A DNA stretch of 58,508 nt from DAOUMU01 sp034409055 (lineage in GTDB: Bacteria > Chloroflexota > Anaerolineae > 4572-78 > J111): positions 1 to 58,508 of the forward strand of contig DAOUMU010000163.1 of the NCBI GenBank assembly GCA_034409055.1, in the 5' to 3' direction. Below are positions 18,244 through 26,267 of the stretch, piece by piece. The notes under the pieces were generated by a model that was not told the origin of the DNA, ran no database searches, and saw nothing but the letters and a program-made list of their open reading frames with translations. Made by a program: the position numbers and the translations under genes. Each line of letters opens with the position of its first letter. Within the stretch, counting starts at the first letter, position 1.

Positions 18244-18421
18244 GGGATTCCCATAGGGTAAGCAGGTGCGTTCCCTTGTGGTCGTCCTGTTTGGGCAGGC
18301 TTCGTCCCGAGGTTCAGTTCGAGGGGCACAAGGCAGGGCGAAGACCTGTACAATTCTGCTGCCTCTCCGTGGGACTGCCTCTACATAGGTACCCCATCAC
18401 TTATGCGCGCTAACAAAATTA

Positions 18422-18450
18422 TTGCAAAGCCTCCCAGCCTGTGATAAACT
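18422..18450 (+). promoter_or_regulatory. Possible promoter of the PP2C-formate dehydrogenase pair
   Basis: TTGCAA (18422-18427), a 17-base spacer and TAAACT (18445-18450), each 4/6 to consensus. It lies 32 bases before the PP2C start. The upstream part of this gap (18300-18385) repeats the GCGAAGACCTGT...GTGGGAC block seen at about 8155. Confidence 0.4.
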
Positions 18451-18481
18451 ATAGCTAACCCCCATATATAGGGAAATACCT

Positions 18482-19672
18482 ATGTTTAACCGACGAAGTT
18501 GTTCACACGACCACAACTTTAAAGGATGGTGGCCCTTACCAATGGCTGCGGTGATGTTACTACCAGGCGGAGTCTGGCAAGAGTCACCTGGCTGGTTTTG
18601 GATTATTTTGGCCTCGCCCATTGTGGCTATCATCATTTTGTTCTTTATGGTTCTTCTGGCAGTCTTATTAATCCTCTTATGGCAACGCGCCAAACGCCAG
18701 CGACGTCTCAGAGCAGGCGAGCAGCCCCCAGTACCGCCTCCGATTGCTATGCAGGATACAGTACCGGCCCCGGCCGTGGAAGCAGATATTACGGAAGTTG
18801 TTCCGACCGTAGCCGTCGAAGCCGAGGCTGAGGATAAACCGACAAAGCCCACCATACCGGTGACCAGGACCGAGGGCGAGCCTGAGACCGTACCTGTTTC
18901 CGGCCAACGTCCGGCCAATATTGGCTGGCACATCGCCGGTCTGACCGACGTCGGGCTGAAACGAGACCACAACGAAGATAACATGCTGATGATCGAAGCG
19001 GTAATGCCTGATGCCACCCCCTATGGCCTTTATGTGGTGGCCGACGGACTGGGCGGGCACCAGGGCGGCGAGATTGCCAGCCAACTCACCGTTGACGCCA
19101 TTCAGAAACAATTTACCCAACATCCACCGATGCCGGCGGCTGCGCCTTTTGAGGATTGGCTCAAAGAGGCGGCTATGGCTGCCAACCTGGCTGTCCTTGA
19201 CCACCAAGAAGACCAGAACCAGGCCAAGAAAATGGGTTCCACCTTGGTCATGGCCCTGGTAGCAGCGGGCCAGGCCCACATTGCCAATGTGGGTGACAGT
19301 CGAGCCTATCGCCTGAACGACGAAGATATTCAACAAATTAGTGTGGATCATTCCCTGGTGGAACGTCTGGTTCAGATTGGTCAACTGACCCGTGAAGAAG
19401 CGCGTACGCATCGAAATCGAAATGTTATCTATAATACCATTGGCGATAAACCAGAGATGGAAATTAGCCTGTATCACGTGTCCTTGCAGCCAGGCGATAG
19501 ACTGTTACTTTGCTCCGATGGTCTCAGTGATATGATTACTGATGAAGAAATATTAGAAACCAGTCGCCGCCAGCCTGACCCGGCTAAGGCATGCCAGGCG
19601 ATGGTTGAGGGGGCAAAATTAGCAGGAGGTAACGATAATATTACGACGATTATTGTGCAAATGGATGAATAG
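18482..19672 (+). CDS. Membrane-anchored PP2C-type Ser/Thr phosphatase
   Basis: A 396-residue protein with a transmembrane segment at about 38-66 (FWIILASPIVAIIILFFMVL), a basic stop-transfer stretch and a Pro/Glu-rich linker, then a bacterial PP2C domain (about 145-395). Metal-binding and catalytic motifs are intact: DVGLKRDHNEDN, VVADGLGGHQGGE, ANVGDSRAYRL, LLCSDGLSDMI and GGNDNITTI. It should remove phosphate from Ser/Thr residues, usually opposing a Hanks-type kinase; none is in the window, though an FHA phospho-reader is at 30998. Unusual in that the anchor precedes the catalytic domain. The formate dehydrogenase gene starts 55 bases downstream, likely co-transcribed. Confidence 0.93.
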   Translation: MFNRRSCSHDHNFKGWWPLPMAAVMLLPGGVWQESPGWFWIILASPIVAIIILFFMVLLAVLLILLWQRAKRQRRLRAGEQPPVPPPIAMQDTVPAPAVEADITEVVPTVAVEAEAEDKPTKPTIPVTRTEGEPETVPVSGQRPANIGWHIAGLTDVGLKRDHNEDNMLMIEAVMPDATPYGLYVVADGLGGHQGGEIASQLTVDAIQKQFTQHPPMPAAAPFEDWLKEAAMAANLAVLDHQEDQNQAKKMGSTLVMALVAAGQAHIANVGDSRAYRLNDEDIQQISVDHSLVERLVQIGQLTREEARTHRNRNVIYNTIGDKPEMEISLYHVSLQPGDRLLLCSDGLSDMITDEEILETSRRQPDPAKACQAMVEGAKLAGGNDNITTIIVQMDE

Positions 19673-19727
19673 TTATTAATGTAAGCCACCCCTGGTGGTT
19701 GAGTACAAATCGAGGAGGATCAGATCG

Positions 19728-21929
19728 ATGCAAGTAGACAAAACGGTTCGCTCGACCTGTCCCTACTGTGGCGTAGGTTGTCAGGTCTTATTAAACATCA
19801 AAGATGAGCAGATCATTCGGATTGAAGCCCCCTTTGATGTCGCGCCTAACTATGGCCGGTTGTGTGTCAAGGGTCGTTTTGGGATAGATTACGTGCACCA
19901 TGCGGGCCGCTTGACCACCCCCCTCATCCGCAAAAAACCCCAAAAGCCGGGTCAGCGGACCCCGGCCCAATACCCCGATGATTGGCGCGAAGCCACCTGG
20001 GATGAGGCGCTTGATTTTGCGGCTAAAGGACTGGCGCGTATCCACCAAACCTACGGCCCCGATACCATCACCTCCAACGCCTCCGCCAAAGCGACGAACG
20101 AAGGTAATTACCTGCATCAAAAGCTGATGCGAGCTGTCATCGGCACCAATAATGTCGACCATTGTGCCCGCCTGTGTCACGCCGGCAGTGTGACCGGCTT
20201 ACAACTGGCCATTGGTTCCAGTGCTATGAGCAACTCCATTGCCGAGATGAAAGACCTGGAATGCTTTATCGTGACGGGCAGCAACACCAGTGAAACTCAT
20301 CCCGTAATTAGCACCTTTCTCAAGCAGGCCGTTCGTGAAAATGGAGCCAAGTTGATTGTGATTGACCCTCGAGGCACAGAGATGACCCGGTTTGCCGAGT
20401 TGTGGCTACGTCAAAAGTCAGGCACTGACACCGCCGTTTTTAACGCGATGGCCCATGTCATCGTTAAAGAAGGGCTGTATGATGAAGAATTCATCAGCCA
20501 GCGCACCGAGGGTTTTTCCGACTATATCGAAAGCCTGGAAGATAAAACCCCGGAATGGGCCGAAGCTATTAGTGGCGTACCGGCCGATGACATTCGCCGG
20601 GCAGCTCGCCTCTATGCCAGGGCCAACCGGGCGGCTATCTATTGGGGTATGGGCATTAGCCAGAGCACCCATGGCACCGACAATACCTTGACCCTGGCCA
20701 ATCTGGCCCTGATGACCGGCAACCTCGGCAAACCCGGCGCCGGCCTGAACCCCCTGCGTGGTCAAAACAATGTGCAGGGCTGTTCCGACTCCGGGGGGCT
20801 TCCTAATGTTTACACCGCCTATCAACCGGTTATTAACCCGGAAGTACGAGCCAAGTTTGAAGCGTTCTGGTTTGGCCCCCAATCAAACCTCCGCCTGCCG
20901 GATACCCCCGGCCTGACCGTAACCGAGATGGTAGATGGTATTTTGACCGATAAGGTCAAAGGTTGGTGGGTCATGGGTGAAAACCCGATGATGAGCGAGC
21001 CAAACCTGTGCCATGCCCAGGAAGCCATCGAACAGCTTGAATTTTTTGTGTCCCAAGATATTTTCTTTAACGAAACCAATGTCTACGCCGATGTTATTCT
21101 GCCTGCGGTCAGTTTTGCCGAAAAAGATGGCACCTTTACCAATTCCGACCGCCGGGTACAGCGGGTGCGGCAAGCCATTCAGCCGGTTGGGCAAGCCCGC
21201 CCCGATTGGAAGATTATTTGTGACCTGGCCAAACGACTGGAAAAAGAACTCGGTCGTACCCCGGCCGAGTCAGCCGGCTGGGATTATAGCCATCCCTCTG
21301 AAATCTGGGAGGAGATGCGCCAACTGACGCCTGCTTTCGGCGGTATTGATTACGACCGGCTGGAACGTGAGGGGGGGGTTCACTGGCCCTGCCCCAGCTT
21401 TGACCACCCCGGCACGCCTTATCTCTTTACCGATGAGTTCCCCAGGGGGCCAGGTAAGTTTACCCCCGTAGAGTACGGCACCGAAAGCGAGTTGCCGGAT
21501 GACGACTATCCCTTCATCCTCAGCACCGGGCGGGTGCTGTACCACTGGCATGGGGGCACCCTGACCCGTGGCTCGGTCCTGAATCAGATCTGGCCCGAGT
21601 GTACGGTGGAAATGCATCCCAATGATGCCACTCGCCTGGGTTTGGCAACGGGCAATTGGGTGGATGTCTCCAGCCGGCGCGGCACAATCACCGTCCGTTT
21701 GTTGGTTACAGGGCGCTCGCCGGAGGGGACCGTCTTTATCCCCTTCCACTTTGCCGAAGCCGCGGCCAATGTCCTGACCGACAACCGGATTGACAAACGG
21801 GCCAAAATCCCTGATTACAAAGTTTGTGGGGTTAAAGTGGGACGAGCGGCTGCTCCCCCGACCGACCGTGAAGGAGCTGACATCCCCCTGGAGGATCGGG
21901 GAACGATTAAAGATTTAACCATTGCGTGA
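19728..21929 (+). CDS. Formate dehydrogenase alpha subunit (molybdopterin, Cys type)
   Basis: A 733-residue member of the DMSO reductase family. Cys11, Cys14, Cys18 and Cys46 (STCPYCGVGCQ ... GRLCVKG) bind a [4Fe-4S] cluster. VDHCARLCHAG puts a cysteine (about 150) where selenocysteine occurs in some formate dehydrogenases. The C-terminal molybdopterin-binding domain has ILSTGRVLYHWHGGTLTRGS, a formate-dehydrogenase hallmark. It lacks the long N-terminal ferredoxin domains of NAD-linked FdsA/FdhA. The ATG at 19728 has GAGGAGG nine bases upstream; the frame opens with GTG at 19695. No beta or gamma subunit, FdhD or FdhE gene is adjacent, so the electron partner must be elsewhere. Expected reaction: formate to CO2. 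Confidence 0.9.
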   Translation: MQVDKTVRSTCPYCGVGCQVLLNIKDEQIIRIEAPFDVAPNYGRLCVKGRFGIDYVHHAGRLTTPLIRKKPQKPGQRTPAQYPDDWREATWDEALDFAAKGLARIHQTYGPDTITSNASAKATNEGNYLHQKLMRAVIGTNNVDHCARLCHAGSVTGLQLAIGSSAMSNSIAEMKDLECFIVTGSNTSETHPVISTFLKQAVRENGAKLIVIDPRGTEMTRFAELWLRQKSGTDTAVFNAMAHVIVKEGLYDEEFISQRTEGFSDYIESLEDKTPEWAEAISGVPADDIRRAARLYARANRAAIYWGMGISQSTHGTDNTLTLANLALMTGNLGKPGAGLNPLRGQNNVQGCSDSGGLPNVYTAYQPVINPEVRAKFEAFWFGPQSNLRLPDTPGLTVTEMVDGILTDKVKGWWVMGENPMMSEPNLCHAQEAIEQLEFFVSQDIFFNETNVYADVILPAVSFAEKDGTFTNSDRRVQRVRQAIQPVGQARPDWKIICDLAKRLEKELGRTPAESAGWDYSHPSEIWEEMRQLTPAFGGIDYDRLEREGGVHWPCPSFDHPGTPYLFTDEFPRGPGKFTPVEYGTESELPDDDYPFILSTGRVLYHWHGGTLTRGSVLNQIWPECTVEMHPNDATRLGLATGNWVDVSSRRGTITVRLLVTGRSPEGTVFIPFHFAEAAANVLTDNRIDKRAKIPDYKVCGVKVGRAAAPPTDREGADIPLEDRGTIKDLTIA

Positions 21930-22014
21930 GGCAAACTTTTTAGACGACGAGAAAGTGACACCTTGGACGGCGAAACAGTTATACCAGACTTTTCCTGCCA
22001 GGTGAAAGATATTT

Positions 22015-23733
22015 TTGGTTAGCTTAAAACTCTCCCAAAAACCGAACAAACCCCTATCCGCTCACCTGGCCATTATTGCCGGCGTGAGCGGCCTCATTTA
22101 TGGGCTGGTTTTCACCCTACGCTTTCCACTGACCAGCTTCTACATCACTATACCGCCGGTCGATTACACCAAACTGACCCACTACTCCATCGGCGGTCTG
22201 GTGGCCTATGTGGTCGGTCTTGGCGCGTTATTTTGGCTTTATCTGCAAGCCATTCGCCTATCCATGCCGACCAACCCACAAAGCAGTCAACATAAAACAC
22301 TGCCCTTTAAAGATAAAAACGGAGTCGAGGCTTCAGCCGGAGATACAAAGTCAGGCCCGGTTGAAGTTTCGACTTTAGAGGACTCAAACAGCGGACAACA
22401 ATCAACGGTTGGCGGTCGTTTTATTGTTCTCAGCAGCGCTTTTTTGGCCGCAGTTTCCATCTTCTCCTACCCTTTGACCGCCATCGACCTGTTCATCTAT
22501 GCGATTCGCACCCGAGGCTGGGCGCTACACGGTCTTAATCCCCTGGCTACTGCCCCGGAGCAACTCCCCACCACCGATCCCTGGTTGAAACTGGCCGGCG
22601 AGTGGATCGATGCCCCCTCCCCTTACGGACCGCTGTGGGAATGGCTCTCGCTGGGCGCATTTTACCTGAGCGGAGACGATTTTTTACCGCATCTCCTGGC
22701 CATCAAAATTCTGGCCGCAGCGGCCTACCTGGGATGTGTCTGGCTGGTCTATAAAAGCTTACAACAACTCCGGCCGGAATGGGCCAGCGCCGGTACCATC
22801 GCCTTTGCCTGGAATCCCCTGGTCCTGCTGGAAAGTGTCCAGAACGGTCATAACGACATCGTGATGACCTTTTTTTTGCTGGCAGCGGTCTGGATTCTGG
22901 TCAAGTGGAGCGCCAACCATCAGCCCCAAACTGAGTTAAAATTTACCCCGCTGTTATGGCTGGCTTGTTTCTGCCTGGCTCTCTCGATCTTGGTTAAATT
23001 CGTGACCGCGATCATTGCCCCTTTTTTTCTAATAGCGATGGCCCTATCACAGTCGAAATGGGGGCATCGGTTAGCCGCAATATTGGGATACGGTTTTATC
23101 ATCGCCGGCTTGGTGGTGCTGTGCATGATACCGTTTTGGCCTGGTTGGGATAACTGGGCGGTACTGAAGGCCGGTAGCCAGGCCGGGCGCTCGCTGCTGG
23201 CTTTACTGGTGCTCGGTTTCAGGAACTTTCTGGGCACCAACACCGCCTTCGACCTCTCTCGGGCGCTCATCCTGGTTCCCTTTACTCTTATCTATCTGTA
23301 TTACCTCGGGCAAACCCTATCAAATTTTCGATTTTCGATTTTCGATTTACGACATCTAAAATCCACACTCAATTCCCGGCAATCTCCCGCTTCCCTGCCT
23401 GTACCCGTTAGGGTACTTCCTCTTTCCTCCATATTCTTCACCCTGTTCTGGTATGTTCTTCTGGTCGCCCCTGTTTTCCATGCCTGGTATCTGCTCTGGT
23501 TTCTGCCCCTGGCCTCGTTCCTGCTTCCTAACCGGCGCCCCCTCACGGTCAGCATCGTCTTTTCCGTAACTGCTCTGCTCATTATCCCCTATTTTGAAAC
23601 CATCCGGGTTTGGTATCCGCTCTTATTACAAAATCAACTCATCGGCCATCTCTTTGGTGTGCCGCTGTTGATTGGACCACCGGTCGTGGCCCTGTTTTGG
23701 CCAATTAGCCCGGACGAAAGTTCTGGGGTATGA
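22015..23733 (+). CDS. GT-C family membrane glycosyltransferase (MptA/B-like) with in-frame repeats
   Basis: A 572-residue multi-span membrane protein. Early DLFIYAIRTRGW and SPYGPLWEWLS, and the loop AWNPLVLLESVQNGHND, resemble the polyprenol-phosphate-mannose-dependent alpha-1,6 mannosyltransferases and other GT-C enzymes that use lipid-linked sugars on the outer membrane face. Two loops carry foreign repeat DNA in frame: residues 103-122 are read from palindromic element P (22321-22376), and about 437-465 from TTTTCGA simple repeats plus a GTACCC/GGGTAC hairpin (23322-23417). Both fall in hydrophilic loops, so the protein probably still folds. The start is TTG at 22015 behind AGGTGA. Donor and acceptor sugars cannot be told. 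Confidence 0.75.
   Translation: MVSLKLSQKPNKPLSAHLAIIAGVSGLIYGLVFTLRFPLTSFYITIPPVDYTKLTHYSIGGLVAYVVGLGALFWLYLQAIRLSMPTNPQSSQHKTLPFKDKNGVEASAGDTKSGPVEVSTLEDSNSGQQSTVGGRFIVLSSAFLAAVSIFSYPLTAIDLFIYAIRTRGWALHGLNPLATAPEQLPTTDPWLKLAGEWIDAPSPYGPLWEWLSLGAFYLSGDDFLPHLLAIKILAAAAYLGCVWLVYKSLQQLRPEWASAGTIAFAWNPLVLLESVQNGHNDIVMTFFLLAAVWILVKWSANHQPQTELKFTPLLWLACFCLALSILVKFVTAIIAPFFLIAMALSQSKWGHRLAAILGYGFIIAGLVVLCMIPFWPGWDNWAVLKAGSQAGRSLLALLVLGFRNFLGTNTAFDLSRALILVPFTLIYLYYLGQTLSNFRFSIFDLRHLKSTLNSRQSPASLPVPVRVLPLSSIFFTLFWYVLLVAPVFHAWYLLWFLPLASFLLPNRRPLTVSIVFSVTALLIIPYFETIRVWYPLLLQNQLIGHLFGVPLLIGPPVVALFWPISPDESSGV
22321..22376. repeat. Palindromic element P inserted in frame in a gene, copy 3
   Basis: Left arm 22321-22340 is identical over 20 bases to the intergenic copy at 9098-9117; right arm 22357-22376 is its diverged complement. 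The 56-base element lies within the glycosyltransferase reading frame without a stop, and is translated as GVEASAGDTKSG PVEVSTLE (residues 103-122). Confidence 0.85.
23322..23417. repeat. Simple repeat and hairpin inside the glycosyltransferase gene
   Basis: Three TTTTCGA units followed by TTTACGACATCTAAAATCC, then about 50 bases later the hairpin GTACCC-GTTA-GGGTAC. Related AATCCGCAATCC/ATCTAAAATC words occur just after the gene at 23787-23812, which supports an origin as dispersed repeats. Confidence 0.6.
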
Positions 23734-23831
23734 TACGTGAACACGTGAAACGTGATCTCCAGCAGAAACACAGGACAAGTGTCCGCAATCCGCAATCCAA
23801 ATCTAAAATCAAAGAGAGGGTTTCTTGAACA

Positions 23832-24488
23832 ATGTCTAAAACTGTTGCTGTGCTGGGTGGAACCGGCAACGAAGGCCCGGGATTGGCCCTGCGATGGGCC
23901 AAATCGGGCCGATACAAGGTGATTATTGGCTCCCGACAGGCTGAAAAAGGACAGCGGGTGGCCAACGAATTGAATGAAAAATCAGGCCAAAATTTAATTC
24001 AGGGCATGACCAACGAAGCAGCCGTTCAAGAGGCTGACCTGTGTGTCCTGACCGTCCCTTACAGCGCCCAGGGCCCAACCCTGACCGCGCTGCGGGACTT
24101 ATTGCAAGGCAAAATCTTGATTGACGTGACCGTGCCTCTTAAGCCGCCCAAAGCCAGTCGGGTCAACATCCCGCCGGGTGGCTCAGCCGGACAGGAAGCC
24201 CAGGCTATTTTGGGCGAAGGAGTGCGGGTGGTGTCTGCTTTTCAAAATGTCGGCGCCGCTCATTTAGCCGAGGACGAAGGCCACATCGATTGTGACGTCC
24301 TGGTCTGCGGCGATGATAAAGCGGCCAAAGCCGAGGCCATTGCCCTGGCCGAGGCAGCCGGCATGCGCGGCATCGACGCCGGCCCGCTGCAAAATGCGGT
24401 CGTGGTTGAGGGGTTGACCTCCATCCTGATCGGCATCAATATCCGCCACAAAGTCAAAGGAGCAGGTATTAAGATTACCGGGATTTGA
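23832..24488 (+). CDS. npdG: NADPH:coenzyme F420 oxidoreductase
   Basis: A 218-residue soluble enzyme that moves hydride between NADPH and coenzyme F420. The N-terminal Rossmann fold has VAVLGGTGNEGPGLALRWA, which differs from the classical GxGxxG in the way typical of F420-dependent NADP reductases, and IIGSRQAEKG carries the NADP-phosphate-binding Ser-Arg. VSAFQNVGAAHL and DAGPLQNAVVVEGLTSILI are conserved family blocks. Length matches the family (about 210-230). GAGAGGG lies 11 bases before the ATG. It opens a local F420 block with cofE and the FbiB-like reductase, separated from them by the peptidase pair. Assignment is strong. Confidence 0.9.
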   Translation: MSKTVAVLGGTGNEGPGLALRWAKSGRYKVIIGSRQAEKGQRVANELNEKSGQNLIQGMTNEAAVQEADLCVLTVPYSAQGPTLTALRDLLQGKILIDVTVPLKPPKASRVNIPPGGSAGQEAQAILGEGVRVVSAFQNVGAAHLAEDEGHIDCDVLVCGDDKAAKAEAIALAEAAGMRGIDAGPLQNAVVVEGLTSILIGINIRHKVKGAGIKITGI

Positions 24489-24560
24489 GGTTACCATAAT
24501 GATTTTTTACCGGCTTTTTCAGCAACAATGGCCCGTTCAGCCGCCAAAAAAGAGAATATC

Positions 24561-24589
24561 TTGAATTTTGGCTGTTATGGAAGTATACT
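24561..24589 (+). promoter_or_regulatory. Promoter for the unknown/C39/cofE operon
   Basis: TTGAAT (24561-24566), a 17-base spacer and TATACT (24584-24589, 5/6 match). Transcription would start near 24596, 66 bases before the first ATG at 24662. Confidence 0.6.
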
Positions 24590-24661
24590 TGTAGTGAAGA
24601 CGCAAAATGCTCCATCTTGTCAATGACCGGGATTTCAGGTCAATTTTAGGGAGTGAGGACA

Positions 24662-25054
24662 ATGATTATCGCCTTAACTCAACCGGCTCAGGGGTCGGGT
24701 AATTCTTTCATCACTTTAGATGAAGATAGATTGCAACTGGAAGTTAAATTTTCGGCGACTCTGGGCATTACGGCCGAACAGGCTAAGCGGAAACTTACCC
24801 GTTTTTTAATGGATGAAGTCAGTCTGCTCATCAGTCCAGAAATCCCTCTGCTGGTTGTGACTGGTCAGGAGGCTATTTTCTGGCGCTTTCCGATTGTCTT
24901 TTCGATGGGGTCTCGGGGTAGATTGGGCCAGGTGGGCGAAATCGATGTGGATGCCCGTAGCGGTGAACTGTTACTCAATGACGACATGATCGAGGACATA
25001 AAGACTCATGCCCGTATCCTTGCTCAAAATACCACACTTCCAGCAAACAACTGA
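24662..25054 (+). CDS. Conserved-type hypothetical protein paired with a C39 peptidase
   Basis: A 130-residue protein I cannot place in a named family. It has alternating charged and beta-prone segments, no signal or membrane segment, and reads as a compact globular protein (LQLEVKFSATLGI, LLVVTGQEAIFWRFPIVF, VGEIDVDARSGELLL). The last segment looks like the strand-turn-strand end common in proteins noting a bound target (IDVDARSGELL). The ATG at 24662 is preceded by AGGGAG with an eight-base gap. The gene's last 47 bases overlap the start of the C39 peptidase gene in another frame, implying tight coupling; the pair may be an inhibitor or substrate with its peptidase. That pairing is an inference only. 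Confidence 0.7.
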   Translation: MIIALTQPAQGSGNSFITLDEDRLQLEVKFSATLGITAEQAKRKLTRFLMDEVSLLISPEIPLLVVTGQEAIFWRFPIVFSMGSRGRLGQVGEIDVDARSGELLLNDDMIEDIKTHARILAQNTTLPANN

Positions 25055-25490
25055 CGGGACTTGTCTGGAGGCCTGCGTTTGTATGGTGCTGGCCTATCTT
25101 GAAAATCCTGTTGCGGAGAGCAAAGTTAGTGAGTTGTTTGAGGCTGATGAAATTGGCACTCCCTCTTCCCGTGTAAGGCGTCTTGAAAAGTGGGGCTTCA
25201 AAGTTACCTATGGCTCCACTAATTTAGAACAACTTCGGGTTTGGCTGGCCCAAAATGTACCCCCCCTTGTATTTGTGCAAACCCGTTTTCTCGATTATTG
25301 GACTCAGAGTACGCCTCATGCCGTTGTTGTGGTAGGTATTGATGACAACCAGGTATATCTTAACGATCCTGCTTTTGATACGGCGCCACAGGTTTGCTCT
25401 CGTGACGGCTTTTTGGCTGCCTGGATTGAGATGGATGAAGTAGCGGCGACAGTTGAATATCATTCTCATGAACAAGACAAACATTGGTAA
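25008..25490 (+). CDS. Papain-like C39-family cysteine peptidase, small cytoplasmic form
   Basis: A 160-residue protein with the C39-type catalytic layout: the oxyanion Gln in PHFQQTTDGTCLEAC with candidate nucleophile Cys19, His104 in STPHAVVVVGID, and Asp120 in VYLNDPAF. There is no ABC-transporter part, signal peptide or membrane helix, so it is not a bacteriocin exporter but a stand-alone peptidase-like protein, active inside the cell. It overlaps its upstream neighbour by 47 bases and the cofE start by seven bases, so all three genes are probably one transcript. Substrate unknown; a role in peptide maturation, or in controlling its partner, is possible. Confidence 0.82.
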   Translation: MPVSLLKIPHFQQTTDGTCLEACVCMVLAYLENPVAESKVSELFEADEIGTPSSRVRRLEKWGFKVTYGSTNLEQLRVWLAQNVPPLVFVQTRFLDYWTQSTPHAVVVVGIDDNQVYLNDPAFDTAPQVCSRDGFLAAWIEMDEVAATVEYHSHEQDKHW

Positions 25491-26251
25491 ATAACATTGC
25501 GCAATTTATCCCTCTCCCTCATATCCCTCTTATTCAGCCCGGCGATAACCTGGCCGGGCTGATTGTTGCTTCCCTGTCAAAGGCCGATCTGAGTCTAACC
25601 GGCCACGATATTGTGGTGATCGCCCAAAAGATCGTCTCCAAGGCAGAGGGACGGTTTGTCCGCTTGTCAGCGGTCATCCCCTCGGTTCGAGCCCTGGAAT
25701 TGGCCGAACTTACCGGCAAGCCAGCGGCTTACGTGGAAGTGGTTTTATGGGACACGGCTGAAATTATCCGCGCCCAGAAAGGGCTATTGATTGTGGAACA
25801 CAAGTTAGGCTTCATCAGCGCTAATGCCGGGGTGGACCGTTCCAATGTGGGCAGTGAGCAGGAGGTGCTACTACGTCTACCAGTAGACCCCGACGCCTCG
25901 GCCCGAGCGATTCGGCGGCGGTTGGCCAAGTTGACCGGTATCTCTCCACCGGTGCTGATTATCGATAGCCATGGCCGGCCCTGGCGTAAGGGTACGGTGG
26001 GCGTCACCATCGGCCTCAGCGGGCTGGCCCCGGTCCAGGATTTGCGCGGGAAGCCGGACCTGTTTGGTCAACCCCTGCAATATACCGAGGTTGGTTTTGC
26101 CGATCAGATTGCCGCTGCGGCCAGCCTGTTAATGGGGCAAGCCGCCGAGGGCTGTCCGGTGGTGGTTATACGCGGCCTCTCTTTTACCTTTGATGAACAG
26201 GCCAAAGCAGCCGATGTACTGCGGCCAAAAGAAACGGACGTATTTCGGTAG
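25484..26251 (+). CDS. cofE: Coenzyme F420-0:L-glutamate ligase
   Basis: A 255-residue enzyme that adds glutamate to F420-0 using GTP. Conserved blocks include PLIQPGDNLAGLI, DIVVIAQKIVSKAEGR, VLWDTAEIIRAQKGLLIVEHKLGFISANAGVDRSN, VLIIDSHGRPWRKGTVGVTIGLSG and the terminal GCPVVVIRGL. In actinobacteria this is the N-terminal half of FbiB; here it is a separate gene followed 17 bases later by a gene for the C-terminal half's family. The start is taken as TTG at 25484, overlapping the peptidase stop, because homology begins at once (FIPLPHIPLIQPG); no other in-frame start fits. Confidence 0.92.
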   Translation: MVNNIAQFIPLPHIPLIQPGDNLAGLIVASLSKADLSLTGHDIVVIAQKIVSKAEGRFVRLSAVIPSVRALELAELTGKPAAYVEVVLWDTAEIIRAQKGLLIVEHKLGFISANAGVDRSNVGSEQEVLLRLPVDPDASARAIRRRLAKLTGISPPVLIIDSHGRPWRKGTVGVTIGLSGLAPVQDLRGKPDLFGQPLQYTEVGFADQIAAAASLLMGQAAEGCPVVVIRGLSFTFDEQAKAADVLRPKETDVFR

Positions 26252-26267
26252 ATACGAATGTAACATT

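Noticed and set aside
20160..20190. Selenocysteine site in the formate dehydrogenase
   Set aside because: The codon at the active-site position is TGT (Cys), and no in-frame TGA occurs.
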